Source: an uncultured Bacteroidota bacterium (GTDB lineage: Bacteria > Bacteroidota > Bacteroidia > Flavobacteriales > Flavobacteriaceae). From it: a stretch of DNA of 64,000 nt. The stretch covers positions 1 to 64,000 of the forward strand of contig CACKBL010000005.1 of the NCBI GenBank assembly GCA_902598305.1, read 5' to 3'. This document shows positions 37,471 through 45,910 of this stretch, one piece after another; position 1 is the first letter of the stretch, and each line of letters begins with the position of its first letter. The position numbers and the translations under genes were made by a program. A model generated the notes under the pieces. The model was not told the origin of the DNA and did not search any database. It worked only from the letters and a program-made list of their open reading frames with translations.

Positions 37471-39051
37471 ATGAAGAAAAGTTATTTCTTTTTTTTAGTT
37501 TGTTTTATGATAATATGTGTTACTGGAATTATATTAGTTCAGTGGTACTTCATAAACACCACAATTCAAAACAGGGATCAAGAATTTTCTTTAGCTGTTA
37601 AGCAGTCATTAAATTCGGTTGCCAATGATGTTCAAGAAAATGAGTTAAGACACTATATACAAACTTTTGAAAAATTAAAAGACTCAATTGGAAAACCAGA
37701 TAGTGCCCAATTAAGAAATTTTTTCCTTTTCTACGATAGTGACGATGAATCAAACCTTTCTTCATTGTTTACATTTGGACTTGTAGAGGAAAAATTTAAT
37801 ATAGCTATACCAAATGAAGAAATTGGTGAGATTGAAGTTTCAAATGTAAATGATATTAAAGGATTTGAAACGACTAGAATTTTTAAACAAGCTTTCGACC
37901 GTGAAAATCAAAGAAAAATCTCAAGTGCAACCTTTCAAAAAATGGAAAGAATAAGTGCAATTGATCAAGCCACTTATTCTTCAATATTCTCTAAAATGGC
38001 AAATTCTTTTCCTATACATAAAAGAATTAATTCATTTGAAATTGCTTCTTTGCTTCAAAGAGAGTTTAATTCAAGAAATATTCAAACAGAGTTCGAATTT
38101 GGTGTTTTCAGTAATGGTCTTGCGACCAAAATTATTTCAAAAAATTATGAAGGGTCTCTTTCTGGACCAAAATACTCTATTCCAATTTTTGTCGATGAAC
38201 AAGGAAGTAGTTTATATAATCTTGTAGTAACTTTCCCAAAAAAAGAAAAATACTTAATGTCATCTGTAATGGGAGTTGCTAGTTTATCTTTTATTTTAAC
38301 TATTTTAATAATTCTTCTGTGTGCTATTTCGTTATTTCAAATTTTAAAACAGAAAAAAATATCTGAGATAAAGTCAGATTTTATAAATAACATGTCGCAC
38401 GAGTTTAAAACACCAATCGCAACAATAAATCTTGCAATTGATGCTATTGAAAGCCAGCTAGAAATCAAGAATAGCAAAAAAAAACATCAATATCTGAAGA
38501 TAATGCGCGAAGAAAATAGGAGGATGCATGACCAGGTTGAAACAATACTAACAATTTCTCAACTTGATAAAAGTAACACATTGATTGATAAAACTGATAT
38601 TGATGTTCACAAAACAATTAAAGATTCTCTTGGCCACATTGCCTTATTGGTTCAGAACAAAAGGGTCGAAATCAAGACTTCTTTTAAGTCAAAGAAGACA
38701 AAAATATTTGGAAATAGAAATCACTTAGTTAATGTTTTTACAAATTTGTTGGATAATGCAATTAAATATTCAAAGGAGAATCCGATTATTAAAATAGAAA
38801 CTTTAAATGATGATAAAAACACATATATAAAAATTGAAGACAAAGGAATAGGAATGAGTGATGATACTTTAAAAATGATTTTCGAAAAATTTTTTAGAGA
38901 ACAAAATGGAGATGTCCACAATATCAAAGGTCACGGACTTGGATTAGCATATGTAAAGAAAATTATTTCTCTTCACAATGGTAAAATTTCAGTAGAAAGT
39001 GTTGAAGGGCAGGGAACTAAATTTAAAATTCAATTTCCTTTATTTATTTAA
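37471..39051 (+). CDS. Sensor histidine kinase, no HAMP domain
   Basis: An inner-membrane kinase of 526 residues. Helix 1 is at about 6-27, an extracytoplasmic sensor spans about 28-262, and helix 2 is at about 266-288. The H-box DFINNMSHEFKTP (phosphorylated His about 310) begins about 15 residues after helix 2, leaving no room for a HAMP domain. The ATPase part shows the N-box TNLLDNAIKYSKE, G1 EDKGIGMSDD and G2 KGHGLGLAYVKKI. It resembles the RprX family of Bacteroidota; the signal is unknown. It is 9 bases from its response regulator. Confidence 0.92.
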   Translation: MKKSYFFFLVCFMIICVTGIILVQWYFINTTIQNRDQEFSLAVKQSLNSVANDVQENELRHYIQTFEKLKDSIGKPDSAQLRNFFLFYDSDDESNLSSLFTFGLVEEKFNIAIPNEEIGEIEVSNVNDIKGFETTRIFKQAFDRENQRKISSATFQKMERISAIDQATYSSIFSKMANSFPIHKRINSFEIASLLQREFNSRNIQTEFEFGVFSNGLATKIISKNYEGSLSGPKYSIPIFVDEQGSSLYNLVVTFPKKEKYLMSSVMGVASLSFILTILIILLCAISLFQILKQKKISEIKSDFINNMSHEFKTPIATINLAIDAIESQLEIKNSKKKHQYLKIMREENRRMHDQVETILTISQLDKSNTLIDKTDIDVHKTIKDSLGHIALLVQNKRVEIKTSFKSKKTKIFGNRNHLVNVFTNLLDNAIKYSKENPIIKIETLNDDKNTYIKIEDKGIGMSDDTLKMIFEKFFREQNGDVHNIKGHGLGLAYVKKIISLHNGKISVESVEGQGTKFKIQFPLFI

Positions 39052-39060
39052 ATATATAAA

Positions 39061-39765
39061 ATGAGTAATAACAAGAAAAAAATTTTACTAGTTGAAGACG
39101 ATCCTAATTTCGGGAGTATATTAAGAGAATATCTAAAAATTAATGGTTATCAAGTTACTTTGGCTAAAAACGGTATTGAGGGTTTTGAAAAATTTAAAAA
39201 AGAAAAATTCTCATTATGTCTGCTTGATGTCATGATGCCTTACAAAGACGGATTCACTCTTGCTAAAGAGATTAGAGAAATTGATGATTTGGTACCACTA
39301 ATTTTTTTAACTGCAAAAACTCTAAAGGAAGATGTATTGAAGGGTTTCAAATTGGGAGCAGATGATTATTTGACAAAACCATTTGATTCTGAGGTTTTAC
39401 TGGCTAAAATTAAGTCTATTCTTGGCAGGAGATTGATAAAAGAAGTTGCTGACACAGTTGAAACACAGTTTAAAATTGGTAATTTCAGCCTTAATACAAA
39501 ACTTAGATTATTAATTTACTTAGATCATAAACCGATTAAATTATCACCAAAGGAAAATCAACTTCTCAGACTTTTAGCTATTCACATAAATGATCTTCTT
39601 CCTAGGGATCAAGCTTTAAGTAAAATATGGAGAGATGATAATTATTTTACTTCAAGGTCAATGGATGTTTACATAGCAAAACTTAGAAAATATTTAAAGA
39701 AAGATAGTAGGGTTGAAATTCTTAATATCCATGGGAAAGGATTTCGCATGGTTGTAAATCAATAG
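39061..39765 (+). CDS. OmpR-family response regulator (RprY-like)
   Basis: A DNA-binding partner of the preceding kinase (234 residues). The receiver domain has acidic EDD near 13-15, the phosphoacceptor Asp in CLLDVMMPYKDG (about 55) and conserved Lys in DDYLTKPFD. The C-terminal winged helix (about 140-232) has LSPKENQLLRLL and RSMDVYIAKLRKYL. The targets are unknown. It converges on xerD with 1 base between stop codons. Confidence 0.93.
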   Translation: MSNNKKKILLVEDDPNFGSILREYLKINGYQVTLAKNGIEGFEKFKKEKFSLCLLDVMMPYKDGFTLAKEIREIDDLVPLIFLTAKTLKEDVLKGFKLGADDYLTKPFDSEVLLAKIKSILGRRLIKEVADTVETQFKIGNFSLNTKLRLLIYLDHKPIKLSPKENQLLRLLAIHINDLLPRDQALSKIWRDDNYFTSRSMDVYIAKLRKYLKKDSRVEILNIHGKGFRMVVNQ

Positions 39766-39766
39766 T

Positions 39767-40666
39767 TTATTTTCTTGGATGATATTTATTTAAAGTTTTA
39801 GACAAATGTTTAGTGTCCAAGTGAGTATAAACTTCTGTTGTGGTAATATTTTCGTGCCCCATCATAATTTGTATCGATCTCAAATCGGCACCATTCTCTA
39901 GCAAATGAGTGGCAAATGAATGTCTGAAAGTATGTGGGCTAACTGTTTTTCTTATGTTTGATTTCCGGTGGGCTTCTTTAACTATTGTAAAAATCATTGC
40001 TCTAGTAAGTTTCTTTCCGTTTCTATTCAGAAAAACTATGTCATTTGAGTTTTTTTTAATTTTTTTTAAAATTCTAAAATTATCAACATAGTTGCTAATT
40101 TTTGATTCACATATCGTACCTAAAGGGACTAGCCTTTGCTTATTGCCTTTACCTTGAATTAAAAGCAGTTTTTCATCATAATGAATATCTGAAATTTTTA
40201 AATTAATTAACTCACTTACTCTTAATCCGCTTCCATATAGAGTTTCCAAAATAGCTGAATTTCTAATACCATGATTTTTATTTAGTTCAGAATTCTTTAT
40301 CAATAGTTCAATTTCTTGAATTGATAACACATCTGGTAGTTTATTTACAATTTTTGGTGATTCAATTAACTCCATTGGCGATGTTTTGTTATACCCCTCA
40401 AATACTAAATAATTAAAAAAACTTTTTAGAGAAGACAAAAGTCTTGCCTGTGATCTTGAATTTATATCTTTTGAAATTTTATATATAAATTCTTGCATAA
40501 ATTTTTTATCACATTGGTTTAAGCTCAGTTTAGAGTTGTATTTTCTTATATATCTCAACAGGTTTTGAATATCGTATGAATAACTTTTAATAGAGTTTCT
40601 AGAAAGACCTCTCTCAATTTTTAAATAAATTATATAATCTTTTAATAAGTTTTCCCAAGTCCTCAT
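39767..40666 (-). CDS. xerD: Tyrosine recombinase XerD
   Basis: Resolves chromosome dimers at dif together with XerC or by itself (299 residues). A SAM-like N-terminal core-binding domain (about 5-90) precedes the catalytic domain with Arg in GSGLRVSELINLK, Lys in IQGKGNKQRLVPLG, HTFRHSFATHLLENGA and the C-terminal GHENITTTEVYTH with nucleophile Tyr. The neighbourhood (next to aroQ, not in a phage or integron) supports XerD rather than an integrase. It overlaps the preceding hydrolase by 4 bases. Confidence 0.93.
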   Translation of the reverse strand: MRTWENLLKDYIIYLKIERGLSRNSIKSYSYDIQNLLRYIRKYNSKLSLNQCDKKFMQEFIYKISKDINSRSQARLLSSLKSFFNYLVFEGYNKTSPMELIESPKIVNKLPDVLSIQEIELLIKNSELNKNHGIRNSAILETLYGSGLRVSELINLKISDIHYDEKLLLIQGKGNKQRLVPLGTICESKISNYVDNFRILKKIKKNSNDIVFLNRNGKKLTRAMIFTIVKEAHRKSNIRKTVSPHTFRHSFATHLLENGADLRSIQIMMGHENITTTEVYTHLDTKHLSKTLNKYHPRK

Positions 40667-41583
40667 AAATCAAATTTCATTCCGGTTCTTGCTATATTAT
40701 ATCCTCTTTTAATTATTTCTTTAGTTATTATATTATTTGGTTTAAGTAAAGGATTCGTGTGATTTAAGTGAATAAAATAAACCTTTTTCTTGTGCTTTTT
40801 CTTTAGATTTTTTAACCTTTCAAGGGTTTCAACAACAAATGGATGTGGAATTTCATTCATATTTCTGTGAGGTATTTCTTTATCATTATAAAAAGTTCCA
40901 TCAATAAATGCATAGTCTACATTCCTTATTAAATCTTCTATTTTTTTATCCCATTTTTCCCATTTATCTATATCTGGAAGGAATAAAGCCGATTTGGCAT
41001 CTCCTTTAATTAGATATCCCACTGTTTCTGAAAACTCGTCTCTATGTGGCACAAGTATTGGCTTTATGGAAATATATTTACTTAAAGTCTGTATAGAGTC
41101 ATTTTTCAATTCATTTATTATAATATTTTTTTCTTGAATTAATTGCGACCAAGGCCCATTATTTTCTAAAAAAAACGACATTTTAGGCATGGAGTAAACA
41201 TTGATTTTTCGTGCTCCTAAAGATTCTTTCCCAAAAAATAAAAGGCCAGAGTAATGCCCAATATGTGCATGAGTAAGTGCAATTCCTCCTAAGCTTGCCC
41301 TTGAAGCTAAAGACTTTATCATCTGATATTGCTTGGTAATGTCTGGAGAAGCATCAATCAAAAAAAATCTATTTTCAATATTGTCAATTAACCCTACCGA
41401 GGTTACACTTTCAAAGATTTTTTTTTCCCACAGTATTTTACAACAAGATTTATCACATCCTATTTGTGGTGATCCTCCATCTTGAGCAATCCCTAAAATT
41501 ATTAAACTTGATAAATTATTTTGAGATTGTATTTTATAGCTTGTAAACAAAAAAAATATTAATAAGGCTTTTTTAGCAAACAT
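40663..41583 (-). CDS. Secreted metallo-beta-lactamase-fold hydrolase, PqqB-like
   Basis: A 306-residue protein with a signal peptide (FAKKALLIFFLFTSYKIQS) and a PqqB-type MBL fold: LGIAQDGGSPQIGCDKSCC near 31-49, metal ligands in LTHAHIGHYSGL near 103-114 (the HxHxGH form), DIDKWEKW and a C-terminal YFIHLNHTNPLL. PqqB family members serve pyrroloquinoline quinone synthesis, but no other pqq gene is visible here. It could act on an exported metabolite instead. It is transcribed with xerD (4-base overlap). Confidence 0.85.
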   Translation of the reverse strand: MFAKKALLIFFLFTSYKIQSQNNLSSLIILGIAQDGGSPQIGCDKSCCKILWEKKIFESVTSVGLIDNIENRFFLIDASPDITKQYQMIKSLASRASLGGIALTHAHIGHYSGLLFFGKESLGARKINVYSMPKMSFFLENNGPWSQLIQEKNIIINELKNDSIQTLSKYISIKPILVPHRDEFSETVGYLIKGDAKSALFLPDIDKWEKWDKKIEDLIRNVDYAFIDGTFYNDKEIPHRNMNEIPHPFVVETLERLKNLKKKHKKKVYFIHLNHTNPLLKPNNIITKEIIKRGYNIARTGMKFDL

Positions 41584-41635
41584 TTCATTAAAAAGTATTT
41601 GATCAATAAAAATATAATTTATGAATCATTTTAGG

Positions 41636-41643
41636 TAATTTTG
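41636..41643 (+). promoter_or_regulatory. aroQ -7 element next to the start codon (TAatTTTG)
   Basis: TAATTTTG ends 4 bases before the aroQ ATG at 41648, which would give a nearly leaderless mRNA. A -33 TTG is not seen at a normal distance. Confidence 0.4.
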
Positions 41644-41647
41644 TTCC

Positions 41648-42067
41648 ATGAATATTAGTATAATAAATGGCCCAAATTTAAATCTCTTGGGAGTCAGGGA
41701 GCCAGATATTTATGGTTTTTCAAATTTCGAGGACTATCTAAAAACTTTAAAAGATAAATTTCCTAAAATTAATTTTGACTATTTTCAATCAAATATTGAA
41801 GGTGAAATAATAGATAGGTTACATCATGTAGGTTTTCAATCAGATGGTATAATTTTAAATGCTGCAGCATACACTCATACATCCGTTGGGATAGGTGATG
41901 CTGTAAAAGCTATAAAAACTAAAGTTATTGAAGTACATATTTCAAATACTTTCTCTAGAGAAGATTTTAGGCACAACTCCTTTATTACGCCACACGCAAA
42001 GGGTCTTATAACTGGTTTCGGACTAGATTCTTATTATTTAGCTGTAAATAGTTTTGTTCTTGACTAA
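41648..42067 (+). CDS. aroQ: 3-Dehydroquinate dehydratase, type II
   Basis: Dehydrates 3-dehydroquinate in the shikimate pathway (139 residues, dodecameric flavodoxin-like fold). IINGPNLNLLGVREPDIYG is at about 5-23 with the catalytic Tyr, LNAAAYTHTSVGIGDAV at about 75-91 and EVHISNTFSREDFRHNS at about 98-114 with the catalytic His. Its stop is directly adjacent to the stop of convergent lpdA, with no gap. Confidence 0.96.
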   Translation: MNISIINGPNLNLLGVREPDIYGFSNFEDYLKTLKDKFPKINFDYFQSNIEGEIIDRLHHVGFQSDGIILNAAAYTHTSVGIGDAVKAIKTKVIEVHISNTFSREDFRHNSFITPHAKGLITGFGLDSYYLAVNSFVLD

Positions 42068-43456
42068 CTATAAATGAATTGTTTCATCATAGGCATTAGC
42101 AACAGCTTCCATTATCGCTTCACTCATTGTTGGGTGTGGGTGAACTGATTTGAGAATTTCATGTCCTGTTGTTTCTAATTTTCTCCCTATTACAGCCTCT
42201 GCGATCATCTCTGTTACGCCACTGCCTATCATGTGGCAACCCAGCCATTCACCATATTTTGCATCGAATATTACTTTTACAAATCCATCAGAAGAACCAC
42301 TGGCTTTTGCCTTACCAGAAGCAGAAAAAGGAAATTTCCCGACTTTTATATCAAAACCTTTTTCAGTTGCTTGTTTTTCTGTATATCCAACCGAAGCAAC
42401 CTCAGGATGACAGTAGGTACAACCGGGAATGTTATTGTAATTGATGGGTTCAACTTGAATACCCGAAATTTTTTCAATGCACAGAATTCCCTCTGCAGAG
42501 GCAACATGAGCTAGTGCTTGACCTTTGGTAATATCTCCAATTGCATAATAACCAGGAATATTTGTTTCATAAAAGTCATTTACCAAAATTTTATCATTAT
42601 CTATCGCTACTCCCACTTCTTCCAATCCTAAATTTTCAATATTACTTTTAACACCAACTGCAGATAGTACTACTTCTGAATCCAACTTGACTTCCTTTTC
42701 TCCATTTTTTATATTTAATATTGGGCTTTTACCTGTATTATCTATTCCAATTACCTCTGAGTTTGTCATTATATTAATTCCCATTTTTTTGAACGATTTT
42801 TCTAGCTGAGAAGATATATCTTCATCCTCTAATGGGGCTATTCTTTCTTGGAATTCAATAAGTGTAACGTCTGTTCCCATTGATTTGTAAAAGTAGGCAA
42901 ATTCAATTCCTATTGCTCCAGAACCGATGATAGACAGTTTTCTAGGTTGTTTTTTTAATGTCATGGCTTCACGATACCCGATTATTTTTTTTCCATCTAT
43001 AGGAATTGATTTTATTTCCCTAGATCTGGCACCGGTGGCAATTATTATATGTTTACCCTCAATTTCTTTCTCCTCGCTACTGTTGATAATTTTTACTTTC
43101 TTACTTTTTCCAATTAATCCCTCTCCTATAAAAACATCTATTTTGTTTTTTTTCATAAGAAAATCTACTCCTTTGTTCATATTTTGAGCAACGTCTCGAC
43201 TTCTATTAATAACAGCGTTAAAATCTTTTTCATAGTTTTTAACATTTATTCCATAATCTTTCGCATGCTTTATGTACTCAAAAACTTGAGCAGATTTCAA
43301 AAGTGCTTTCGTTGGAATACACCCCCAGTTTAAACATATTCCTCCCAAACTTTCCTTTTCAATGATTGCTGTTTTTAATCCTAGCTGTGATGCTCTAATA
43401 GCAGAAACATAACCGCCAGGACCACTTCCAATTATAATTACATCATAGGTTTCCAT
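42068..43456 (-). CDS. lpdA: Dihydrolipoyl dehydrogenase
   Basis: The E3 flavoenzyme of 2-oxoacid dehydrogenase and glycine-cleavage complexes (462 residues). FAD site IIIGSGPGGYVSAIRA near 6-21, redox-active disulfide LGGICLNWGCIPTKAL near 37-52, NAD site IGSGAIGIEFAYF, and C-terminal active-site HPHPTMSEA. ATG at 43456 is chosen over TTG at 43471, since METYDVIIIG is the normal start. The E1/E2 genes are not in this window. Confidence 0.95.
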   Translation of the reverse strand: METYDVIIIGSGPGGYVSAIRASQLGLKTAIIEKESLGGICLNWGCIPTKALLKSAQVFEYIKHAKDYGINVKNYEKDFNAVINRSRDVAQNMNKGVDFLMKKNKIDVFIGEGLIGKSKKVKIINSSEEKEIEGKHIIIATGARSREIKSIPIDGKKIIGYREAMTLKKQPRKLSIIGSGAIGIEFAYFYKSMGTDVTLIEFQERIAPLEDEDISSQLEKSFKKMGINIMTNSEVIGIDNTGKSPILNIKNGEKEVKLDSEVVLSAVGVKSNIENLGLEEVGVAIDNDKILVNDFYETNIPGYYAIGDITKGQALAHVASAEGILCIEKISGIQVEPINYNNIPGCTYCHPEVASVGYTEKQATEKGFDIKVGKFPFSASGKAKASGSSDGFVKVIFDAKYGEWLGCHMIGSGVTEMIAEAVIGRKLETTGHEILKSVHPHPTMSEAIMEAVANAYDETIHL

Positions 43457-43468
43457 TGTGTTTTTTTT

Positions 43469-43476
43469 CAAATTTA
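43469..43476 (-). promoter_or_regulatory. lpdA -7 element (TAaaTTTG)
   Basis: The minus strand reads TAAATTTG exactly, predicting a start about 8-9 bases before the lpdA ATG and so an lpdA transcript separate from the msrB pair. Confidence 0.4.
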
Positions 43477-43485
43477 CAAAATCGT

Positions 43486-43890
43486 TTACTTATTTTTTTT
43501 TGGAATAAAATCTATACTAGCAGAGTTTACACAATATCTTTGGTTTGTTTTGGTTGGACCGTCATTAAATACATGTCCCTGATGTCCTCCACAGTTTGAA
43601 CATAGAATTTCAATTCTCAAAACCCCAATTTTAAAATCCTTTTTATATTCTATTGAATTTTTAATACACTCATCAAATGAAGGCCATCCACATCCACTAT
43701 CAAATTTAGACTTTGATTTGTACAAAGGTTTACCACACCCTTTGCAAACATAAATTCCATCTTCAAAATGATTATTATATTTTCCAGTGTAAGGTAGTTC
43801 TGTACCACCCCGTCTTAAAATATCATATTCCTTTTTCGAGAGTTTTTTTTCCCAATATTCTTCGGTTTTATTTTCTTTTTTAAAATTCAA
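43486..43890 (-). CDS. msrB: Peptide-methionine (R)-S-oxide reductase, cytoplasmic copy
   Basis: Reduces methionine-R-sulfoxide (134 residues). Two zinc CxxC pairs are present (CKGCGKPLY near 48-56 and CSNCGGHQGH near 97-106), plus SGCGWPSFDE and the catalytic Cys in QRYCVNSASIDF near 118-129. No signal peptide. The start is TTG directly after the stop of the second msrB gene, so the two are translated from one message. Confidence 0.93.
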   Translation of the reverse strand: MNFKKENKTEEYWEKKLSKKEYDILRRGGTELPYTGKYNNHFEDGIYVCKGCGKPLYKSKSKFDSGCGWPSFDECIKNSIEYKKDFKIGVLRIEILCSNCGGHQGHVFNDGPTKTNQRYCVNSASIDFIPKKNK

Positions 43891-44355
43891 TTATTTTTCT
43901 ATAAAAATTAATGCTGCTCCGTTAATACAATGCCTTTTTCCAGTGGTTTCTCTCGGACCGTCATTAAACATGTGACCTAGGTGACCACCACAATTTGAAC
44001 ATTTTAACTCGGTTCTTGGATATCCGATTTTATAATCTATATCATATTCAATATTATTTTTGATTTCTCTGTCAAAAGAAGGCCATCCACTACCAGAGTC
44101 ATATTTGTTTTCTGAGCTGTAAAGTGGTTTTTTACAACCTCTACATGCATAGTAACCAGATTTTTTGTTAAAATTAAGACTGCTTGAAAAAGCTGGCTCA
44201 GTGAAAGACTTTCTCAAAACATTATAAGATAGCTGAGGCAAAATATTTTTCCACTCAGAATCTGACATAGCAACATTATACTTTTTCGTTTCTTTTGCCT
44301 CCTGGCAAGACAAAAAGAAAGGAACAATGACAACAAAGAGAAAAAAATATTTCAC
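43891..44355 (-). CDS. msrB: Peptide-methionine (R)-S-oxide reductase, lipoprotein copy
   Basis: A second MsrB (154 residues from the start chosen here). GTG at 44355 gives a lipoprotein signal (VKYFFLFVVIVPFFLSC), putting the enzyme outside the inner membrane; TTG at 44361 or ATG at 44421 are alternatives that add polar residues before the hydrophobic stretch. The catalytic domain has both CxxC pairs (CRGCKKPLY, CSNCGGHLGH), SGSGWPSFDRE and the catalytic Cys in RHCINGAAL. It is likely to repair oxidised periplasmic or outer-membrane proteins. Confidence 0.9.
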   Translation of the reverse strand: MKYFFLFVVIVPFFLSCQEAKETKKYNVAMSDSEWKNILPQLSYNVLRKSFTEPAFSSSLNFNKKSGYYACRGCKKPLYSSENKYDSGSGWPSFDREIKNNIEYDIDYKIGYPRTELKCSNCGGHLGHMFNDGPRETTGKRHCINGAALIFIEK

Positions 44356-44465
44356 AAACAAATTTACTTTATTGTTATCTAAAATTAATATTTTACATAT
44401 CGAAAGATATTTACATATCATAATTTAAAGCTATCATAATAAAAAACTTCGTACTTTTAAAAAAT

Positions 44466-45812
44466 ATGCTTTCAAAAAAAAAACCGAAGAAAGGTAGTAA
44501 AAAACTTATTAATGCTTGGGCTTTTTATGATTGGGCTAATTCGGTCTACTCACTGGTGATAACTACTGCAATTTTTCCTCTTTATTACGCAGCTTTATTT
44601 GCCGAAAATAACAAAATACTTTTTATGGGTCACCATATTAAAAACACAGCTATGATTAGTTTTTTGACAGCATTTGCTTTTGTGATAATTTCATTTATTT
44701 CACCAATTTTAGCTGGTATTGCTGATTTTTTAGGAAATAAAAAACGCTTTATGCAATTTTTTGTTTATCTAGGTTCTTTTTCGTGTATTGGATTGTTTTG
44801 GTTTAATCTTGATAATATTTATACTGGTCTTTTTCTTTATTTCTTAGCATTAATTGGATTTTGGGCCAGTCTAATTTTCTATAATTCTTACCTTCCAGAT
44901 GTAGCTTATCCTGACCAACAAGACAAAGCAAGTGCTAGAGGTTACTCATTAGGCTATATTGGGAGTGTGATTCTGCTTTTATTCAATTTATCACTAATTA
45001 TGCAACCTGATTTTTACGGTATTTCAGGAACTCCTGGAGAAGCAAGAGCCTATGCAATGAAAATATCATTTGTATGTGTTGGTATGTGGTGGTTAATATT
45101 TAGTCAAATCTCGTTTTTCTACTTACCTAAGGGAGAAAAGAAGACTATAGCGAAAAAAAATATTATTTTTCATGGATATAGGGAGCTTAAAAGTGTATAC
45201 GATTTAATAAAAATAGACTTTTCTTTAAAGCGTTTTTTGCTAGCTTTTTTTGTTTATTCACTGGCGCTTCAAACAATTATGCTTGTTGCCGCTTATTTTG
45301 GAGAGGAGGAAATAATTTGGTCTTCAGATCAAGAAAAAACTGTAGGATTAATTGTTAGTATCTTACTTATTCAGATAATAGCCATTTTTGGTGCAATAAT
45401 TGCAGCAAGAGCATCCATAAAATTTGGAAATATACCTACTTTATTTGTCGCTAACATCCTTTGGGGACTTATTTGTATTTACGCTTATTATATATACACA
45501 CCTTTTCAGTTTTACTTGGTTGCTGGATTAGTTGGAATGGTTATGGGAGGATTGCAATCAACTTCTAGAGCCACATATTCCAAATATTTACCAAACACAA
45601 AAGATACTGCTTCTTACTTTAGTTTTTATGGAGTCACTGAAAAAATAGCTGTTGTTTTTGGTATGACACTTTTCGGAATTGTTGATCAAATAACGGGAAG
45701 TATGAGGTTATCAGTTATATTCTTTATGTTATTTTTTTTAGTTGGTGGTTTTTTAATCTTAAGTATAAATATCAAAAAAGGAAAATTTAACAATAATAAA
45801 CAACTGGCATAG
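44466..45812 (+). CDS. MFS transporter (UMF1/Atg22-like)
   Basis: A 448-residue membrane protein of about 12 helices with the UMF1 signature NAWAFYDWANSVYSLVITTAIFPLYY near 17-42 and DFLGNKKRFMQFFVYLGS, a cytosolic MFS loop. The C-half has GGLQSTSRATYSKYLP. Eukaryotic Atg22 exports amino acids from the vacuole; the bacterial substrate is unknown. It is divergent from the msrB pair. Confidence 0.9.
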   Translation: MLSKKKPKKGSKKLINAWAFYDWANSVYSLVITTAIFPLYYAALFAENNKILFMGHHIKNTAMISFLTAFAFVIISFISPILAGIADFLGNKKRFMQFFVYLGSFSCIGLFWFNLDNIYTGLFLYFLALIGFWASLIFYNSYLPDVAYPDQQDKASARGYSLGYIGSVILLLFNLSLIMQPDFYGISGTPGEARAYAMKISFVCVGMWWLIFSQISFFYLPKGEKKTIAKKNIIFHGYRELKSVYDLIKIDFSLKRFLLAFFVYSLALQTIMLVAAYFGEEEIIWSSDQEKTVGLIVSILLIQIIAIFGAIIAARASIKFGNIPTLFVANILWGLICIYAYYIYTPFQFYLVAGLVGMVMGGLQSTSRATYSKYLPNTKDTASYFSFYGVTEKIAVVFGMTLFGIVDQITGSMRLSVIFFMLFFLVGGFLILSINIKKGKFNNNKQLA

Positions 45813-45824
45813 ATATTGAATATA

Positions 45825-45832
45825 TAATTTTG
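45825..45832 (+). promoter_or_regulatory. Candidate lon -7 element (TAatTTTG)
   Basis: TAATTTTG fits the consensus. A transcript from here would have a leader of about 75 bases that contains the palindrome at 45887-45901. No exact -33 TTG is seen. Confidence 0.3.
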
Positions 45833-45886
45833 AAAAAGATAATGTACCTTAAAAATATATAATCTGTACTATTACTTTATCTTAAA

Positions 45887-45901
45887 ATGACATTATGTCA
45901 T
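45887..45901. promoter_or_regulatory. 15-bp perfect palindrome before lon
   Basis: ATGACAT-T-ATGTCAT is a perfect 7-1-7 inverted repeat that ends 9 bases before the chosen lon start at 45911, where the half-site ATGACA appears again. It could be an operator or an mRNA hairpin. Confidence 0.4.
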
Positions 45902-45910
45902 GTATCTGTT

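Noticed and set aside
42150-42514. Three overlapping open frames antisense to lpdA
   Set aside because: They occupy the reverse strand of a clear lpdA gene and show no protein-like features.
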